DNA of 64,000 nt from Malus domestica. Its lineage: Eukaryota > Streptophyta > Magnoliopsida > Rosales > Rosaceae. The stretch is taken from positions 27,700,501 through 27,764,500 of the forward strand of contig NC_091665.1 of assembly GCF_042453785.1 (NCBI RefSeq), given 5' to 3'. The translations under genes were made by a program, and so were the position numbers. This document shows, piece after piece, positions 33,174-45,600 of the stretch (position 1 is the stretch's first letter; every line of letters starts with the position of its first letter). The notes beneath the pieces are model-generated. The model was not told the origin of the DNA. It did not search any database and saw only the letters and a program-made list of their open reading frames with translations.

Positions 33174-35561
33174 ATGATCCTCTCCTTTTCTCCACCACCC
33201 CAAAACCACGTCCAAACCCAGAAACCACTCCCCTCACCACCCATCTCTCTTCCCCAAACCACCACCACTCCCGCCATTTCCACTTCCCAGCCACCCAATA
33301 CTTCCCACACGCAATTTCCCTCCACCAAAAACATTCCTCATACCCCAATTTTCCTTCCCAAACCCACTCATTTCCCCCACAAATTACCAAAAACCCAACT
33401 CACATTCCTCCTCGCCGAGCTCATTGCAATCACTTGCATTCACTCTCCCTTCATCGGCTTCCGAATCCGCAGCCTCCGCACCGGAGCAAGTTTCCGACAA
33501 AATAAACCTGGAATCAATCTTGGTCTCGATCGATGACTTTTTCAATCGAAACCCATTTTTCGTTGCTGGGTGCACGTTCGTCTGGCTGGTTGTGATTCCT
33601 CTGGTCCGGGCGTATTTGAGAAAGTACAAGTTTGTACTTGTCATTGACGCGTTTCGGAAGCTCCGGGACGACCCGAACGCTCAGCTGCTGGATATTCGGG
33701 ACGAGAAGAGCTTGGGGTATCTGAAGTCTCCGAATTTGAAGATTTTGAATAAGTGCACGGTGCAGGTTCCGTTTTCGGAGGAATATGAAGCTGGGTTTGT
33801 GAAAAGGGTTTTGGAGAAGTTAGGGAACCCAGCAGAGACTGTCGTTTGCGTTCTGGGCATGTAAGTGTAAAGATTTTGCTATAGCTTCGTTTCTGGTGGT
33901 TTGGTACTACTTTTTTAGAAAGCATTCTTCTTCTCCTAAGCGCTTATGCTAGAAGTGGTTTTCTTATGAACATGTAGAAATTTATATTAAAATTCCAAAT
34001 GCTTCCTGAAAAAGCACTTCCACAACCAAGAAGCGCTTTTTAAGGTGGTCCATAGTGATTCTGGTTGTTATTAAGCACTGAAAGTGTATTCAGAAGCAAA
34101 CCCAAGCATCCTTAGCTATGACTATGAGACTATGGATTGATTGTTTATGTCTATGATGAATATCTAATGCTAGGAGAGAAACCTGCACCGGAATGCTATT
34201 GTGATGGTATCCCAAGCCAATTGCGCGTGTTCATGTGTCACTTGATTGGCTTTAATACCGCCATAATGACATCCCGTGGAAGGAAGATAAGTTTATTTCA
34301 TTTTTTGGATTTAAAGGTATGTATAATCTCAGTATCAGATTCTCTTGTTGGAAGGTAGTTTTGATGGAATTTCCATCAAAGTGGCTGAGTTACTGTTCAA
34401 GCATGGTTTCAAAGAGGCTTATGCAATCAAGGGTGGGGTTGGAGGTACAAAAGGGTGGCTGGTAAGCATCTTTTCTTCTCTTCTACTTGCCGCCTTTTTC
34501 GTGTTATCTGTGATTAATTTGAACTCTAGCTCCATTGAGTTGAGATCAGCCTTTGTGTTGATGCTTTTCAGGAGAATGTGGTTGGATTTTTTTTTATTGA
34601 TTAAATCTTGGTAAAATATTTTTTAGATGTGTAAGAATCAGATTGAACCATCCGAATTCCGAATATAGTTGAGAACTCTATAACCCTAGAATGAGGAACA
34701 GTATCCATTTTCTGGATGTGTACCAGCACCATATAAAGGCAAGCATTATGCATATGTGCATAATTTGAATGCTGCTTAGTTCTTACGAACTCTGTGTTTT
34801 TCTGTTCTAGCGATAACGGCCTAACTAAAGCAAAATTTCCAAGCTGCCTAGTGAAATGATTTTCTGCATAGGTTTCAAAATTGCTTCTAGGGCGTTTTAA
34901 AGACCGTTTGACAAGTGCATTTAAGAATTCTGAAGCTGCAGTTCAAGTTTTAACACGAGGAATTGCTAAAGTGTTTTGGCTAGTTTTGTTATATTAGAAT
35001 TTAGATGATGTGTTTACTCTACCTTTTTCCTCCTCAGGAGTCACAAGAAACTCTTTTGCCACCTTCTATGCATATCTACCCCAAGAAGAAGGTTAAAACT
35101 TCACAAGAAACTGTGACAAACGGAGGAGTTGTTCGGGGAAAGGTAGAGAGCAACGGTGCTGCCACTACTACATATTTGTCCGCGGGAGAAAGTCAAACAA
35201 CGGACAATGGACGCACAACCAAGGCTACAGACTCTGTGTCAATTGTGAAAAATGGCTCTAGATCATCCTCTCCCTACCCAAGTGTATGTTCAGCTTCATT
35301 CTCATGAATCATTACTAGTTACAAAAGATTACCGATCTTACTTATGCTTTACCTTAAAAGATGGTTTAATCTCATTCGTTCTAGTTATGGCTCCCATTAA
35401 CCAATGTTAGTGGGTGATTTGCACAATCCATAGGCAGTTTCAAGTTACTTTTCCAATTGGATCATGTCTGTTTGTTCATCTACTTTTTTTCATTTTGGTT
35501 ATTTCCGATGCTGTACCAAGATTTGAAACCGCCATCTTCCCCAACTCCATCGAAGCCCTGA
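33174..35561 (+). CDS. Chloroplast rhodanese-like protein, STR4A-like (N-terminal frame broken)
   Basis: The exons that agree with the domain are up to 33860 (donor GGCAT|GTAAGT), 34359-34461, 35038-35281 and 35521-35561. The protein has a Ser/Pro-rich plastid-transit-like N terminus, a membrane segment (NPFFVAGCTFVWLVVIPLV), a rhodanese-fold domain (AQLLDIRDEKS ... KGGVGGTKGW) and a tail ending PYPNLKPPSSPTPSKP. The expected catalytic Cys position reads VVCVLG(I)F..., so sulfurtransferase activity is doubtful. The tail resembles the FNR-recruiting motif of thylakoid TROL and Tic62. The only good ATG (33174) is in a different frame from the rhodanese domain: the domain's frame runs back to a stop at 33175-33177 without an ATG. 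A one-base change near 33440-33460 would join them. The gene may be frameshifted, mis-sequenced or have an unseen upstream exon. Confidence 0.75.
33925..34062. mobile_element. Intronic MITE-like repeat (AAGCGCTT ends)
   Basis: In intron 1 of the rhodanese gene, a left arm with AAGCGCTTATGCTAGAAGTG pairs imperfectly with a right arm near AAAAGCACTTCCACAACCAAG...AAGCGCTTTTT. It is AT-rich and non-coding. The ends are approximate. Confidence 0.45.
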
Positions 35562-36654
35562 AATCGATGCTGTGACTCGTCTTGCTTCAGAAGTGGTGCC
35601 TCCGGTCGGGGGAAGCATATTTTTTTCAAAAGTTTTGCCGATCATTAGTTGTATATTCGTGATATCGAGGAGAGGTTATTGATAAATGACACGCATTGAA
35701 TCTCTTGGTAGCAAACTTTTAGTTCCGGTTTTCATATCAGCTGTACATTTTGTAATATGTGTATTTGAAGCTAACATTTGTCCCATGGTAATAAAACGGT
35801 GATCATTGCAAAGGAATCGTCTTCTGAAACCATTTGAAAATGCACAAATTCTTCGTAAATTTGTATTTGTGACCATATGACCATTATATGCAGAATTTGG
35901 ATCAAAATATCGATACAAATTAAAGATTGGTAATTAAATGATATGTGCGGAGCAAATTACAATTGTTGTTAAATTAATAAAAAATTATTAATTAATCAAC
36001 ATTTATGACCCGTTTTGTGGGCCGACTAGAATGGGCCATTGTATTTTGAATTTATTAGGCTTGGAATAAATGGATTGGGATATTTTAATTTTTGGTGCAA
36101 ACAAATCAATTGGGATTGGTGGATTGAAAGGAAAGCGATCCTTTCCGGTATCCTTTTCACCTAACTCACTTTGTTCGGGTTTCAAATTGTTAAAGTTTGA
36201 TTTAATTTTTACAAATAAAAAATTCTTTTAAAAGTAATAATAACTATAATAATTGAATTAAATTTTAATAATTCGGATCCTGATGAATTACTAAACTAGG
36301 TGAATTAGGCGGAAAAAGATCGGAGTGAAAAGCTAATCTGCAGTTACATCCCGACGACCCGACATCCCACGACGACCCACCCACCCACCTGTGACTCTGC
36401 AATTGCAATATCCCGACGACCCACCCACCTAGCCGCTGCTGGCGACTCGCAACGACTCGCGAATCACCCACGACGACACACCGCTCGCAATCCGTTGCAA
36501 CAGGTCAGAACTGAAGTATCATAACATCAAAAGCGACCGTCGTATTTCGCCGCGACCATCAAATAAGCATATTCAAAATTTGAAGGACGGACGCGAACGA
36601 ATTCCAGACCCGATCGAATTCTCAATTGCAAGGAAAGGAAATCAAGCGGATATC
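35562..36654. other. Intergenic: rhodanese 3' UTR and ATG10 promoter
   Basis: There is a rhodanese 3' UTR of about 250 bp, then AT-rich DNA. GTGGGCCGACTAGAATGGGCCA at 36018-36039 contains two site-II type elements. A C-rich tandem block (36348-36432) and the ATG10 leader follow. No coding frame with a domain was found. Confidence 0.55.
36348..36432. repeat. Short tandem repeat CCCGACGACCCACCCACC
   Basis: Two copies of a block with CCCGACGACC and CACCCACC words lie in the presumed ATG10 leader region, separated by about 50 bp. Low-complexity C-rich DNA. Confidence 0.6.
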
Positions 36655-37961
36655 ATGGAGGTTTTGGGATGGGATGGAGCCCTCTCGTCACGTGACTTCC
36701 ACGTCGCGGCACGTGCTTTTGCCAACAACTGGAAAGAATTTAACTCCGCCTTTCCTCCATGGACGTGGGTTCCCTCTCCCAAACAGCCTCCTCATCTCTC
36801 CCGCCTGCACCAGCAGCAGCAGCAGCATGGCTACTTGTCGTTGGAGAAGATTTGCCTTCTTGGATCGATCAAGGTAAGACACGTGGCTTATTGGTTTTAA
36901 CTTGCTTGTCATTGATGTAATTGATATTTGGAGCTCTACTAATCACACTTTGTGGATTAATGATCTGTCTTAGGAAGATGCTAATGAAGAGAATCACGCT
37001 TGGGACGAAGATGAGCCCGAGTCTGTTGACAATGCCACGCTGGTTAGTACATAGCCACCCGTATTGTAAAGATTTTGTTAGGGACAGCCGTTCACGCTCC
37101 ATCGGTACATTGTGGGAGCGTGAGCGCCTAACCCAATCACTCATTCATCAATTTTGCTATTTCCTATTTGCAAGGTTGACACCAGCAATCTTCAAGTATG
37201 CTACTACGATTTTCATATAGTATACAGTGATTCATATCGAGTTCCCGTGCTGTATTTTCGCGGTTACTACATCGGTATGTTAATCTTTTTTTAGCTACAT
37301 AAACGGAATTTAACGAATCACTTAAGGTCAATTCTGGTTAAGAAAATTCAAGGGTTAATCTTCATAACTCTTCCTTGGTGAATGATACATAGATGGACAG
37401 CCTTTGACACTGGAAGAAATAGAAAAGGACCTACCTGCTCGCTCATCAAAGGTTTTACTGGAATCAAAATGGACATTTATAACTCAGGAGGTACATTTTC
37501 CTCATCTTTGGATCCATGCTTCCTATTCTTGCTGAACTCGTTTGTGCAGTTAAATTTACATTTACAAGACTCGTATAAACGATGCATATACAGGTTAGGT
37601 CAATTGGCCATGGCAGTGTGCCCGCCCTTCAAATCCACCTTCCGTAGATTAGAATAATTTAGAACATATAAAGGGGACACATATAAAGGGGACACATGCT
37701 TTCTAGTTGCTAATATTGCATCAAGCATCTGAACATATATGGTGTTTGTAGGAGCATCCTTACTTGAACAGACCGTGGTACAAGCTGCATCCATGTGGAA
37801 CCAGTGAGTGGATGAAGCTGCTTTTCCTTGGTGATAATTCTCAGGCTAAAAATGGAGTGGCAGTTGAACAATATTTGGTGTCTTGGCTCTCAGTTGTAGG
37901 TCAAGTGGTTGGTATTAGAGTCCCTTTTGAAATGTTGAATCATCATAAAACTAGTAATTGA
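36655..37961 (+). CDS. ATG10: Autophagy E2-like enzyme ATG10
   Basis: Five exons, 36655-36873, 36974-37042, 37175-37274, 37393-37490 and 37752-37961, splice by GT/AG into 231 aa (Arabidopsis ATG10 is about 225 aa). ATG10 conjugates ATG12 to ATG5 through a Cys thioester, a step needed for autophagosome growth in the cytoplasm. The catalytic motif HPCGT is present, with Cys at residue 177. YLSLEK, YYDFHIVYS, PVLYFRG, SKWTFITQEEHPYLNRPW and LVSWLSVVGQVVG are family hallmarks. A (CAG)5 run at 36811-36825 gives a five-Gln stretch (residues 53-57) that is likely length-variable. Start chosen as the ATG of MEVLGWDGALSSRDFHV, matching the family N terminus. No stop or frameshift was seen. Confidence 0.95.
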
Positions 37962-38539
37962 AAGAAGAAATTCTAATCTATGAATCATGCAGAACTCTGC
38001 CTTCCTCACAATTATCGGGTCATCCGGAAAGAAACCCGAAATATCCGATCACATTATGTAGTTTGCTCATCCTTGCAATTGTAGAAAAGCCTTTTCATAT
38101 AAGCTAATTGATGATATCAAGTATCACAATTGGTGATACAGCCAGATACGCAACTTACACAGAAAACAAACCCAAAATATATGTAAATTACGTGACATTG
38201 TTCCATGCATTGAGCACAATAAAGAGCAAGGAAAACTTATAAATGTGGACTTATCAAAGTCTGTCTGATCTTTATGCAGGGATTAGTATTTAGTGGTGCA
38301 TACAAATGCAAAGGAAATACTCATTATTCTGGAAACTTCCAAAGGTAAATGCATAATGTTTCTCATGTTTCTCATGTCTTCCCAGTTCGCAAGGTTTTCT
38401 TTAAATATCAAATAGCAGTTGAATTGGCATTAATGTTGTAGCCCAGAAAAGGAAGGTAACTCCTTCCCTATATTGCCATATCTGCTATACCTTCTAATTT
38501 CTAGTAAAATAAACCCGAAATAGCTTCCAAAGGTAAGTA
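37962..38539. other. Intergenic after ATG10
   Basis: AT-rich sequence holding the ATG10 3' UTR (perhaps to about 38200). No coding frame with a recognisable domain was found. Confidence 0.5.
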
Positions 38540-39300
38540 CTGGTTGATGTAAGACTCTTACTTGTGATCTGCGAGCTTCGGTTTGAGGTTTAACCAGGGT
38601 GACCAATGTCGCCTCTTCCTTCATCACACTGACCATAGCAGCATGACCTACTTCCAAATTAAAAGAAGCCGTGACCAAGTGTAAAACCCAAAGGCGTAAT
38701 AGTGAAACAAAGCTACCTAGCTTTCAACTTTTCTTAGAACAGATGTTGTTTTCCATGGGGGAATAGCACATAGAGAACATATAGAATTAGACAAGCAACG
38801 AATCCTCGGAATTTCCCCTAACAGAAAATAGAAAAGAGAGATTGAAACAGCTAAAGAACCAGATAACGATGAAAAATTTACAAAACTTGAATTACTAACA
38901 AATAATTGTATTACCTGCCCATAACCTACATCAACTCCATAAACAACGATGCACCGAACTGAAGTAAACAGTCAGTAAATCCACCGGTTGATAACCCTGA
39001 ATCAAGAGCTACTTTGCCAGAAACATCGATACCTAGCTGTTCAATGGCTGCTTCTAACTTGTGTCCTGCTCTGGATAGGCAATATAAGAACAAATTAGCA
39101 CTAGAGATCCCGCTGAAGTTACTGCACGACTCGATAGTTAATATAAATGAAGTGAAAGTTGGTTTGTCAAAGTGAAGTAATCACCTACATACATAGATAT
39201 TGGGACTTCAGCAATTATCTGTACAAGAGCTTTGTCTGAGACTGGAGTCCCTGCTTTGTTGACCACCTTTCCGTCTACACACACTTTCCCTACACTACAC
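38540..39300 (-). pseudogene. TlyA/haemolysin-A-like rRNA methyltransferase pseudogene
   Basis: Three exon-like pieces on the minus strand match the plant TlyA-like family (S4 RNA-binding plus FtsJ-type methyltransferase). They are GKVCVDGKVVNKAGTPVSDK (S4, about 39190-39290), [33 protein letters not shown] (SAM-binding, about 38950-39080) and VMKEEATLVTLVKPQTEARRSQ (about 38545-38625). Defects: one base is missing after FGAS, so the following GVDVGYGQ is out of frame; the exon with the RTNLRYL region and the C-terminal exons are absent; the N-terminal SWIVQ region is not found. Orthologues are predicted to methylate rRNA in an organelle. Next to the rhodanese gene in Arabidopsis, as I recall. 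Confidence 0.8.
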
Positions 39301-39869
39301 CACCAAACATGAACAGCCAAAGTTAACTACGTCGTCCCTACTGACATCAGTTTGAATACAGGATGAAGCATTGTCCATCACAGATCTTTGCAAGCATACA
39401 TTGAAGTTAAGAGTGTAGCAATAATCCCGAATTTTATGGCTGAATTTGACTGCAACCCAATTTTGAACCCTTCCCGCCTCTGTTTCTATGGCTAGGTTTT
39501 TGTAACTCAACTGTAAAGCTCACCTTGTAAAATCCATGACCGGATGAAGGTTCGACTATATTGCTGAAACCTATAAAGGCATAGCTCATCATCAGCCTCT
39601 TCCTCCTGTAATTTCCATTAATCAAACACAATGGTGAATATCAATGTCATACAGAAAGGGGTTTCTAGAGAGCAACTTATACGACATGGTACACCGCCAC
39701 CTGGTGTCCCATGCCGAAAATATAAGGGACACTTTGCATGCAGTACTAGCTATCAATATTCTTTGACTGAAATCTTATTAATTTTTAATTTTTGATCGAA
39801 GTCCCTAACATTAATGTAATAATGTAAGTTACTATATCTTTTAAACTAAAAATTAAAAATTGTGTGTGT
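39301..39869. other. Intergenic between TlyA-like pseudogene and repeat block
   Basis: Minus-strand open stretches at 39295-39631 continue upstream of the pseudogene but do not resemble the missing N-terminal exon. The rest is AT-rich. No gene is supported. Confidence 0.45.
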
Positions 39870-40239
39870 GTACATATATATGGGTACATTCACCAAAATT
39901 AACAAAAAAAGTTATTATACCAAAACATGGGTACATTCTTCAAAACCAAAGAAAAAAAATGATATCAGGTTTAATAACATTAGTAAATTTCTTCAATCAA
40001 ATTTGATATGGATACATTCTCAAATCAACAAAAAAGAATGTACCCATATAAGTGTAAAAATAGATTAAAAATTTTGAATGGATTTTATATTAAAAAAGGG
40101 TACATTTTACATATAACAAATTGATATATTTAAGAATGAGTACATTTAAGATTAAAAAAATAAAAAATTATATAAATGGGTAGATTTAAGATTATAAAAT
40201 TGAGAATCTTTTTATTTTAAAAAAAACTAATAGGTACAA
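39870..40239. repeat. GGGTACA-rich AT repeat, target of the chromovirus
   Basis: GGGTACATT-type words recur at about 39881, 39930, 40100 and 40138, with a reverse-oriented AATGTACCCAT at 40037-40047. It resembles the block at 20629-20835. The chromovirus inserted at its right side, since the target duplication TACAA is the end of a GGTACAA word, and AT-rich sequence resumes at 49924. Confidence 0.55.
40235..40239 (+). repeat. Target site duplication, left copy (TACAA)
   Basis: The five bases immediately before the 5' LTR are repeated exactly at 49924-49928 after the 3' LTR. Confidence 0.9.
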
Positions 40240-42600
40240 TGTCACAGCCCGTCCCAGAATTACTAAATACCGAGGACGTGAAATTACAGAAACGCCCTTA
40301 AACGGGATTAAGGTGCGTAAATTTGGTATTTGTTTTACACTAAGATCCTAAACTAGGGTTAGAATTATATTAGTATGTGTTAATTTAATTTGTGTTTGGA
40401 CTTAGGGTGGGGTCCTACCCCCTAAATCCCTCCCCAAAACCCGTTTTTGTTGTCTCTCTCATCTCCCTAGTCACTCTCTTTCTCTTTCTTCATTTCAGAA
40501 ACACTCATTCCCTCTCTCTTACTCTCATTCTCTCTCAAACTCTCGGACAAACACCCAAGACCTTGAAAACTTCACAAGTTAAGGTTGAGGAAGGTAGCAT
40601 CGTGTTCGTAAGGACCATACGAACACATTGATATTATTTTCAGGTAAGATTTCCCACGATTCCATGTAGAAAACTTAAGCTCCGAAATTGCTACTGTTCA
40701 TGAACTTAAATTTCGTTGTGTTTTAGGCTAAAGCAAGATCACCACGAGTCTTAGGAAGTCCTAAGGAGGCTCGGAGTGCCTCGTTTGAACAAAATGGACG
40801 TCGGGATCGTTGGATTCGAGTTTGGCCGAATTTGAGGAATTTTGGAAGGTATGATCTAGTTGTTTTTAGGCCCTAAAACCCTTCCAACGTGATAGTACAT
40901 GTTAAATGCTTCATTTTGGTATAAAATTCGAAGAAATTGGTTGAAAAACGAAGGAGAATAGTGGATTTGAAATTTTTCCAAAAACCGGCGAACAGTCGCC
41001 GGCGACCGGCGACTCGCCGGAGAAGACAGGGAATCTTCCGTCAAGTTTGACGGAATATTCCGACGCCGTTAGTTAACTTTAACGGAAACCGTTAGTTTTT
41101 AACGGAATATACTAGGATTTGACGGAATATTCTCTAACGCCGTTCACTGTAGCCGTCAGTGTGCATGTCACGTGGCCGCGCGTGGGCCGCGCGTAGGTCC
41201 GTGCCACGTCAGGCGCGTGGGGGCGCGTGAGACCTCCAAAAATTATTTTAAAAATTTGGGAGTGATCCTGAGGTTGTGTAGGTCACTGTGGTATATTCAT
41301 ATACCCAATTTGAGCATCGTATGAAGAATTAATTACCTAGTTTGGTTTAGGTGCGTTAAATGTGCGTTAAATGATTGTTTTAAGTTATTTCACTTATAGG
41401 TGGAACTTTTAACGAGGACGAGCACATCCAGGGGCGTCAAGGGGGTTACGACCCGGCGACATACCAGTGAGTGGGCATTTGTTTTTATATATACCTATAT
41501 ACTCGATTTCCCCAGAAATCAAATTTAAATGAAAAGTATATTGAAATGAAATATGATGTGATTGCCATGCATAGAATATTATGGATATTATGAACTGTCG
41601 TATGATGCATATATGTATGATGGTGCTGTGGAAGCACAGGTAAGTATTTAATTAATATTATGATGATGATGATGATATATTGAGCTCATATCCTGCACCA
41701 TGGTTTAGTGCTTATAGTATTCACCGCATCGCACGCTCGCCTTGGATCCAAGTAGATGCTGGTCGTACAGTCCACGCGGAGTGGGTACGACGGGCCAGTC
41801 GTAGAGTGTTAGTGAGATTATGACTGGTGGGTGACCTTAGGTTATTGTATACAGATGATTGATGAGAGAAGCACTAGAGCGAATATTACCATGAGTCGTT
41901 CAGACTACATTAGGTGGTTCCGACTTATGTGCAGAAGGCCGGACAGGTCATGCGGAGTGACTCCGGCAGAGAGTGAGATTGATAGATGTTGAGCTCTAGG
42001 TTCAATCGTTCAGGGCTATTAGAGGGCCTCCGATTGATTATTTCTTTTACCTGATTATATTATGTTAATGCATTCATACTAAACTGTTGAAATTGGCATG
42101 GTACATTCTGTATTGAATCTGTTATAAGATTGATGATTGAGACAGTTGAGATATATATATGCTATATACTATTTTTCTGGGAAAGTATACAGGTTTTCCA
42201 AAAAGGGGTTATAAATGTGGATTTATGAAATGATTTGGAAAAGCTTATTTTCGCCCACTCACGTTTTCTGTTTTTCGCCCCTCCAGGTTCTAGTTGATAG
42301 TTGAGGCGTTGGTGGCCTACGAGGACTGCTTCGGCGTTCTGACAGACTAAATAAATGTAGGATTCACCCGAGGGTGTTGTAAATTAGTTATGTTCCTACT
42401 TGACTGCACCTAGATGCTTATGCTCTGTTTATGTGTGTTTAGTACACTCTTATGCACATAGAATGCTAGGTTGTAAATAACTGAAATTAGTGGTTTTCGT
42501 TGACTCGTATTTTATTATTAAATCGTTTCCGCTTGCGTTATGGTTACGTCACACTCACGTGACGGCCAGCACGTCCTAGTCTTCGGGTTAGGGTGTGTCA
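40240..42600 (+). repeat. 5' LTR of the chromovirus
   Basis: A 2361-bp repeat. It contains a CT-rich block (40459-40540), a GC-rich island (41167-41232) with CGCGCGTGGGCC-like words, and a short frame at 40392-40631 repeated exactly at 47715-47954. That frame is repeat DNA and not a gene. Confidence 0.95.
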
Positions 42601-42603
42601 GTT

Positions 42604-42615
42604 TGGTATCAGAGC
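42604..42615 (+). other. Primer binding site (initiator tRNA-Met)
   Basis: TGGTATCAGAGC begins three bases after the 5' LTR. It is complementary to the 3' end of plant initiator tRNA-Met, the usual minus-strand primer of gypsy and copia elements. Confidence 0.9.
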
Positions 42616-42639
42616 ATAGGTTGCAGTCCTGTATAACTA

Positions 42640-45600
42640 ATGAGTTCTTCTATTGATTTTGTTATGTTTTCTGTCAGAATTATGCCGCCTCGTAGAGATC
42701 CTCGCCGTGCTGCTGAGCCTAATTTCCCCGATATAACTCAGTTAGGGGCAGCAATGGCTCAAGCTTTTCAGGCTAATATCTGTCCTCCTCAGAGAACGCC
42801 CGTAGAGACGATGTATAATCTGAAATTGGAAACTTTTGAGGGAAATGAAGGTTATGAAGGGGCAGAAAAGTGGTTGGATCGAATTGAGCAGACCTTTCAA
42901 GTGATGCAAAGTCAGGGAAACCTGCCAGCTAATAGATGGGTGGAGACTACCACCTGGTTTTTGGGCCGTGAGCCAGCTGCGTGGTGGATAAATCAGTCGA
43001 GGCACATGGCACCTGAAAGGGCAGCCGAATGGGAGGTATTTAAGGAAAATTTTATGAAGAGATTTGTTCCTCCGGAATATATAGATCGCAAGAAACAGGA
43101 ATTCACCAGTCTGAAGCAGAGAAATATGTCTGCACATGAGTACTACAGGAAGTTTACTGATTTATCCCGTTATGATTCTGATTTAGCGGGTAATCAAGCA
43201 GAAATGCTTCGTCGTTTCAAGCTAGGATCTAAGAAGAAGTACAGAACGTTTGCCAATGCACTTCCCTGTGCCGATTATCATGAGTATTTTGAGATTCTGG
43301 TCCGGATGGAAGACTCTGATAATCTTCCGGACAGTGAGGATGAAGAGGATAAGGGTAATGGTCAGAAGAAAAATGAGAAAGGTAAAGGTGTTTCCATTCC
43401 AGGACCTCGTCAAATGCAGAATTTCAAGAAAAGTGGAATGAGTTCGAGTTCTTCCAGTGGTGGATTTAGTGCCACAGGTCCGAGGAGAGGAGGTGGTAGG
43501 TTTGGTAATGGACCTAGATTTTCTGGTCAGAGAGGCTTTAGTGGTGCTGGTAATTCGGGTTCTCCGTTATGTCGCCGTTGTAATTTCCGACATCATGGGG
43601 AATGTAGGAGAAGCAGTGGTGCATGCTTTACATGTGGTCAGACAGGACATAGAGCTATGTATTGTCCCCAGAATCAGCAGAGGCCCCAGCAGCCTGTTAT
43701 GCCAACATCAGCACCGACTCAACAGAACTTTAATTCAGGCAGTTATGGCCAGGGTGGTCGTGGTGGTGCTTATCACTATCAAGGTGATGCTGCTCCTTAT
43801 GCTCCGGGACAGTATCACTATTCCCAGGATCCTTATTTTCAGAGTGGATATTCTCAGGATCAAGGAGGTTATACTTCATATCCGTCTATGCCAGCTAGCG
43901 GATCTCAGTGGTATCAGGGGGGTCAGCCCCAACAAAGCGGAGTTGCTGCTAGTAGTACAGGGTCGTTTAGGCCGCCTGCCCAGGCAGGTCAAGGACGTAC
44001 TCATCAGGGACGAGGTAACCAGAGTGGCAGAGGTCGTGGAGGACGACAGCCAGCTCAGGGACGTGTTAACCACATCTCGCTGCAAGATGCTCAGAACCAT
44101 CCAGACTTGATTATGGGTACGTTGAATGTTCTTGGTCATTTTGCTAGAGTCTTGATTGATTGTGGTGCTACACACTCTGTGATTTCTCATACATTTGCTC
44201 AAATAACGCAACCTCATCCTTCACCTCTAGGGTTTGATTTAGAGTTTGCTATGCCTAGAGGGGATAAATGTTATGTTGATAGTTTTTACTCTGGGTGTCC
44301 AGTGATGGTAGATAATGTCATTATGCCTGCTAATCTTATCCCGTTAGACATCGTGGATTTTGATGTGATTTTAGGGGCGGATTGGTTGCATTATAATCGC
44401 GCCCATATAGATTGTTACGGGAAATCAGTTACTTTTCTTCGTCCTGGACTACCCGAGGTTACATTTGTGGGTGAAAGAAGTGGGGTGAGGCATGGTGTTA
44501 TTTCAGCCATAAGGGCAAAGAAGTTGTTATCCAAGGGTTGTCAGGGATACTTGGCACATGTGGTGTTAAATGATGTTGATTCCGGTAGTGTGGAGGAAGT
44601 CGGAGTAGTCAGACACTATCCTGATGTATTTCCAGATGATTTACCTGGGTTGCCTCCAGATAGAGATGTGGAATTTTCGATTGATTTGCTTCCAGGTACG
44701 AACCCTATCTCTTTGACTCCTTATAGAATGGCACCAGCGGAATTAAGAGAGTTGAAAATTCAATTGCAAGAGTTAATTGATAAAGGTTTCATTCAGCCTA
44801 GTTCTTCACCTTGGGGAGCTCCAGTGTTGTTTGTAAGAAAGAAAGATGGAACTTTGAGATTGTGCATTGATTACAGGCAATTGAATCGGGTGACGATTAA
44901 AAACCGTTATCCCTTGCCTCGTATAGATGATTTGTTTGATCAGCTCAAAGGTGCCTGTGTGTTTTCTAAGATCGATTTGAGGTCTGGGTATTATCAATTA
45001 AAGATTAAAGATGAGGATGTTCATAAAACAGCTTTCAGGACTCGTTATGGGCATTATGAGTTTTTGGTGATGCCATTTGGATTAACGAACGCTCCTGCAG
45101 CTTTCATGAGATTGATGAATGAAGTATTCCAGGAATATCTTGACAAGTTTGTTATTGTTTTTATTGATGACATCCTGGTATATTCTAAGTCGGAATCAGA
45201 CCATATTCGACATCTTAACTTGGTGTTAAGGAAATTGAGGGAACACCGGTTATATGCCAAATTTAGTAAATGTCAATTTTGGCTGGATCAAGTGGCATTT
45301 TTGGGACATGTGGTATCAGCTCAGGGAATTCAAGTGGATCCTCAAAAGATAGCAGCAGTGGAAAATTGGGAACAACCTCGAACGGTCACTGAGGTGCGGA
45401 GTTTTCTTGGTTTGGCAGGTTATTATAGACGGTTTGTTCAAGACTTTTCTATGATTGCCTTGCCATTAACGAAGTTAACCAGGAAGGATGTTAAGTTTGA
45501 ATGGGATGAAAGTTGTGAGCAAAGTTTCCAGCAGTTGAAGTATTGCCTTACTCATGCACCTGTGTTAGTACTTCCTGATGATGATGGTAACTTCGAGATC

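Noticed and set aside
40392-40631. Short plus-strand frame repeated exactly at 47715-47954
   Set aside because: It is part of the chromovirus LTR and not a gene.
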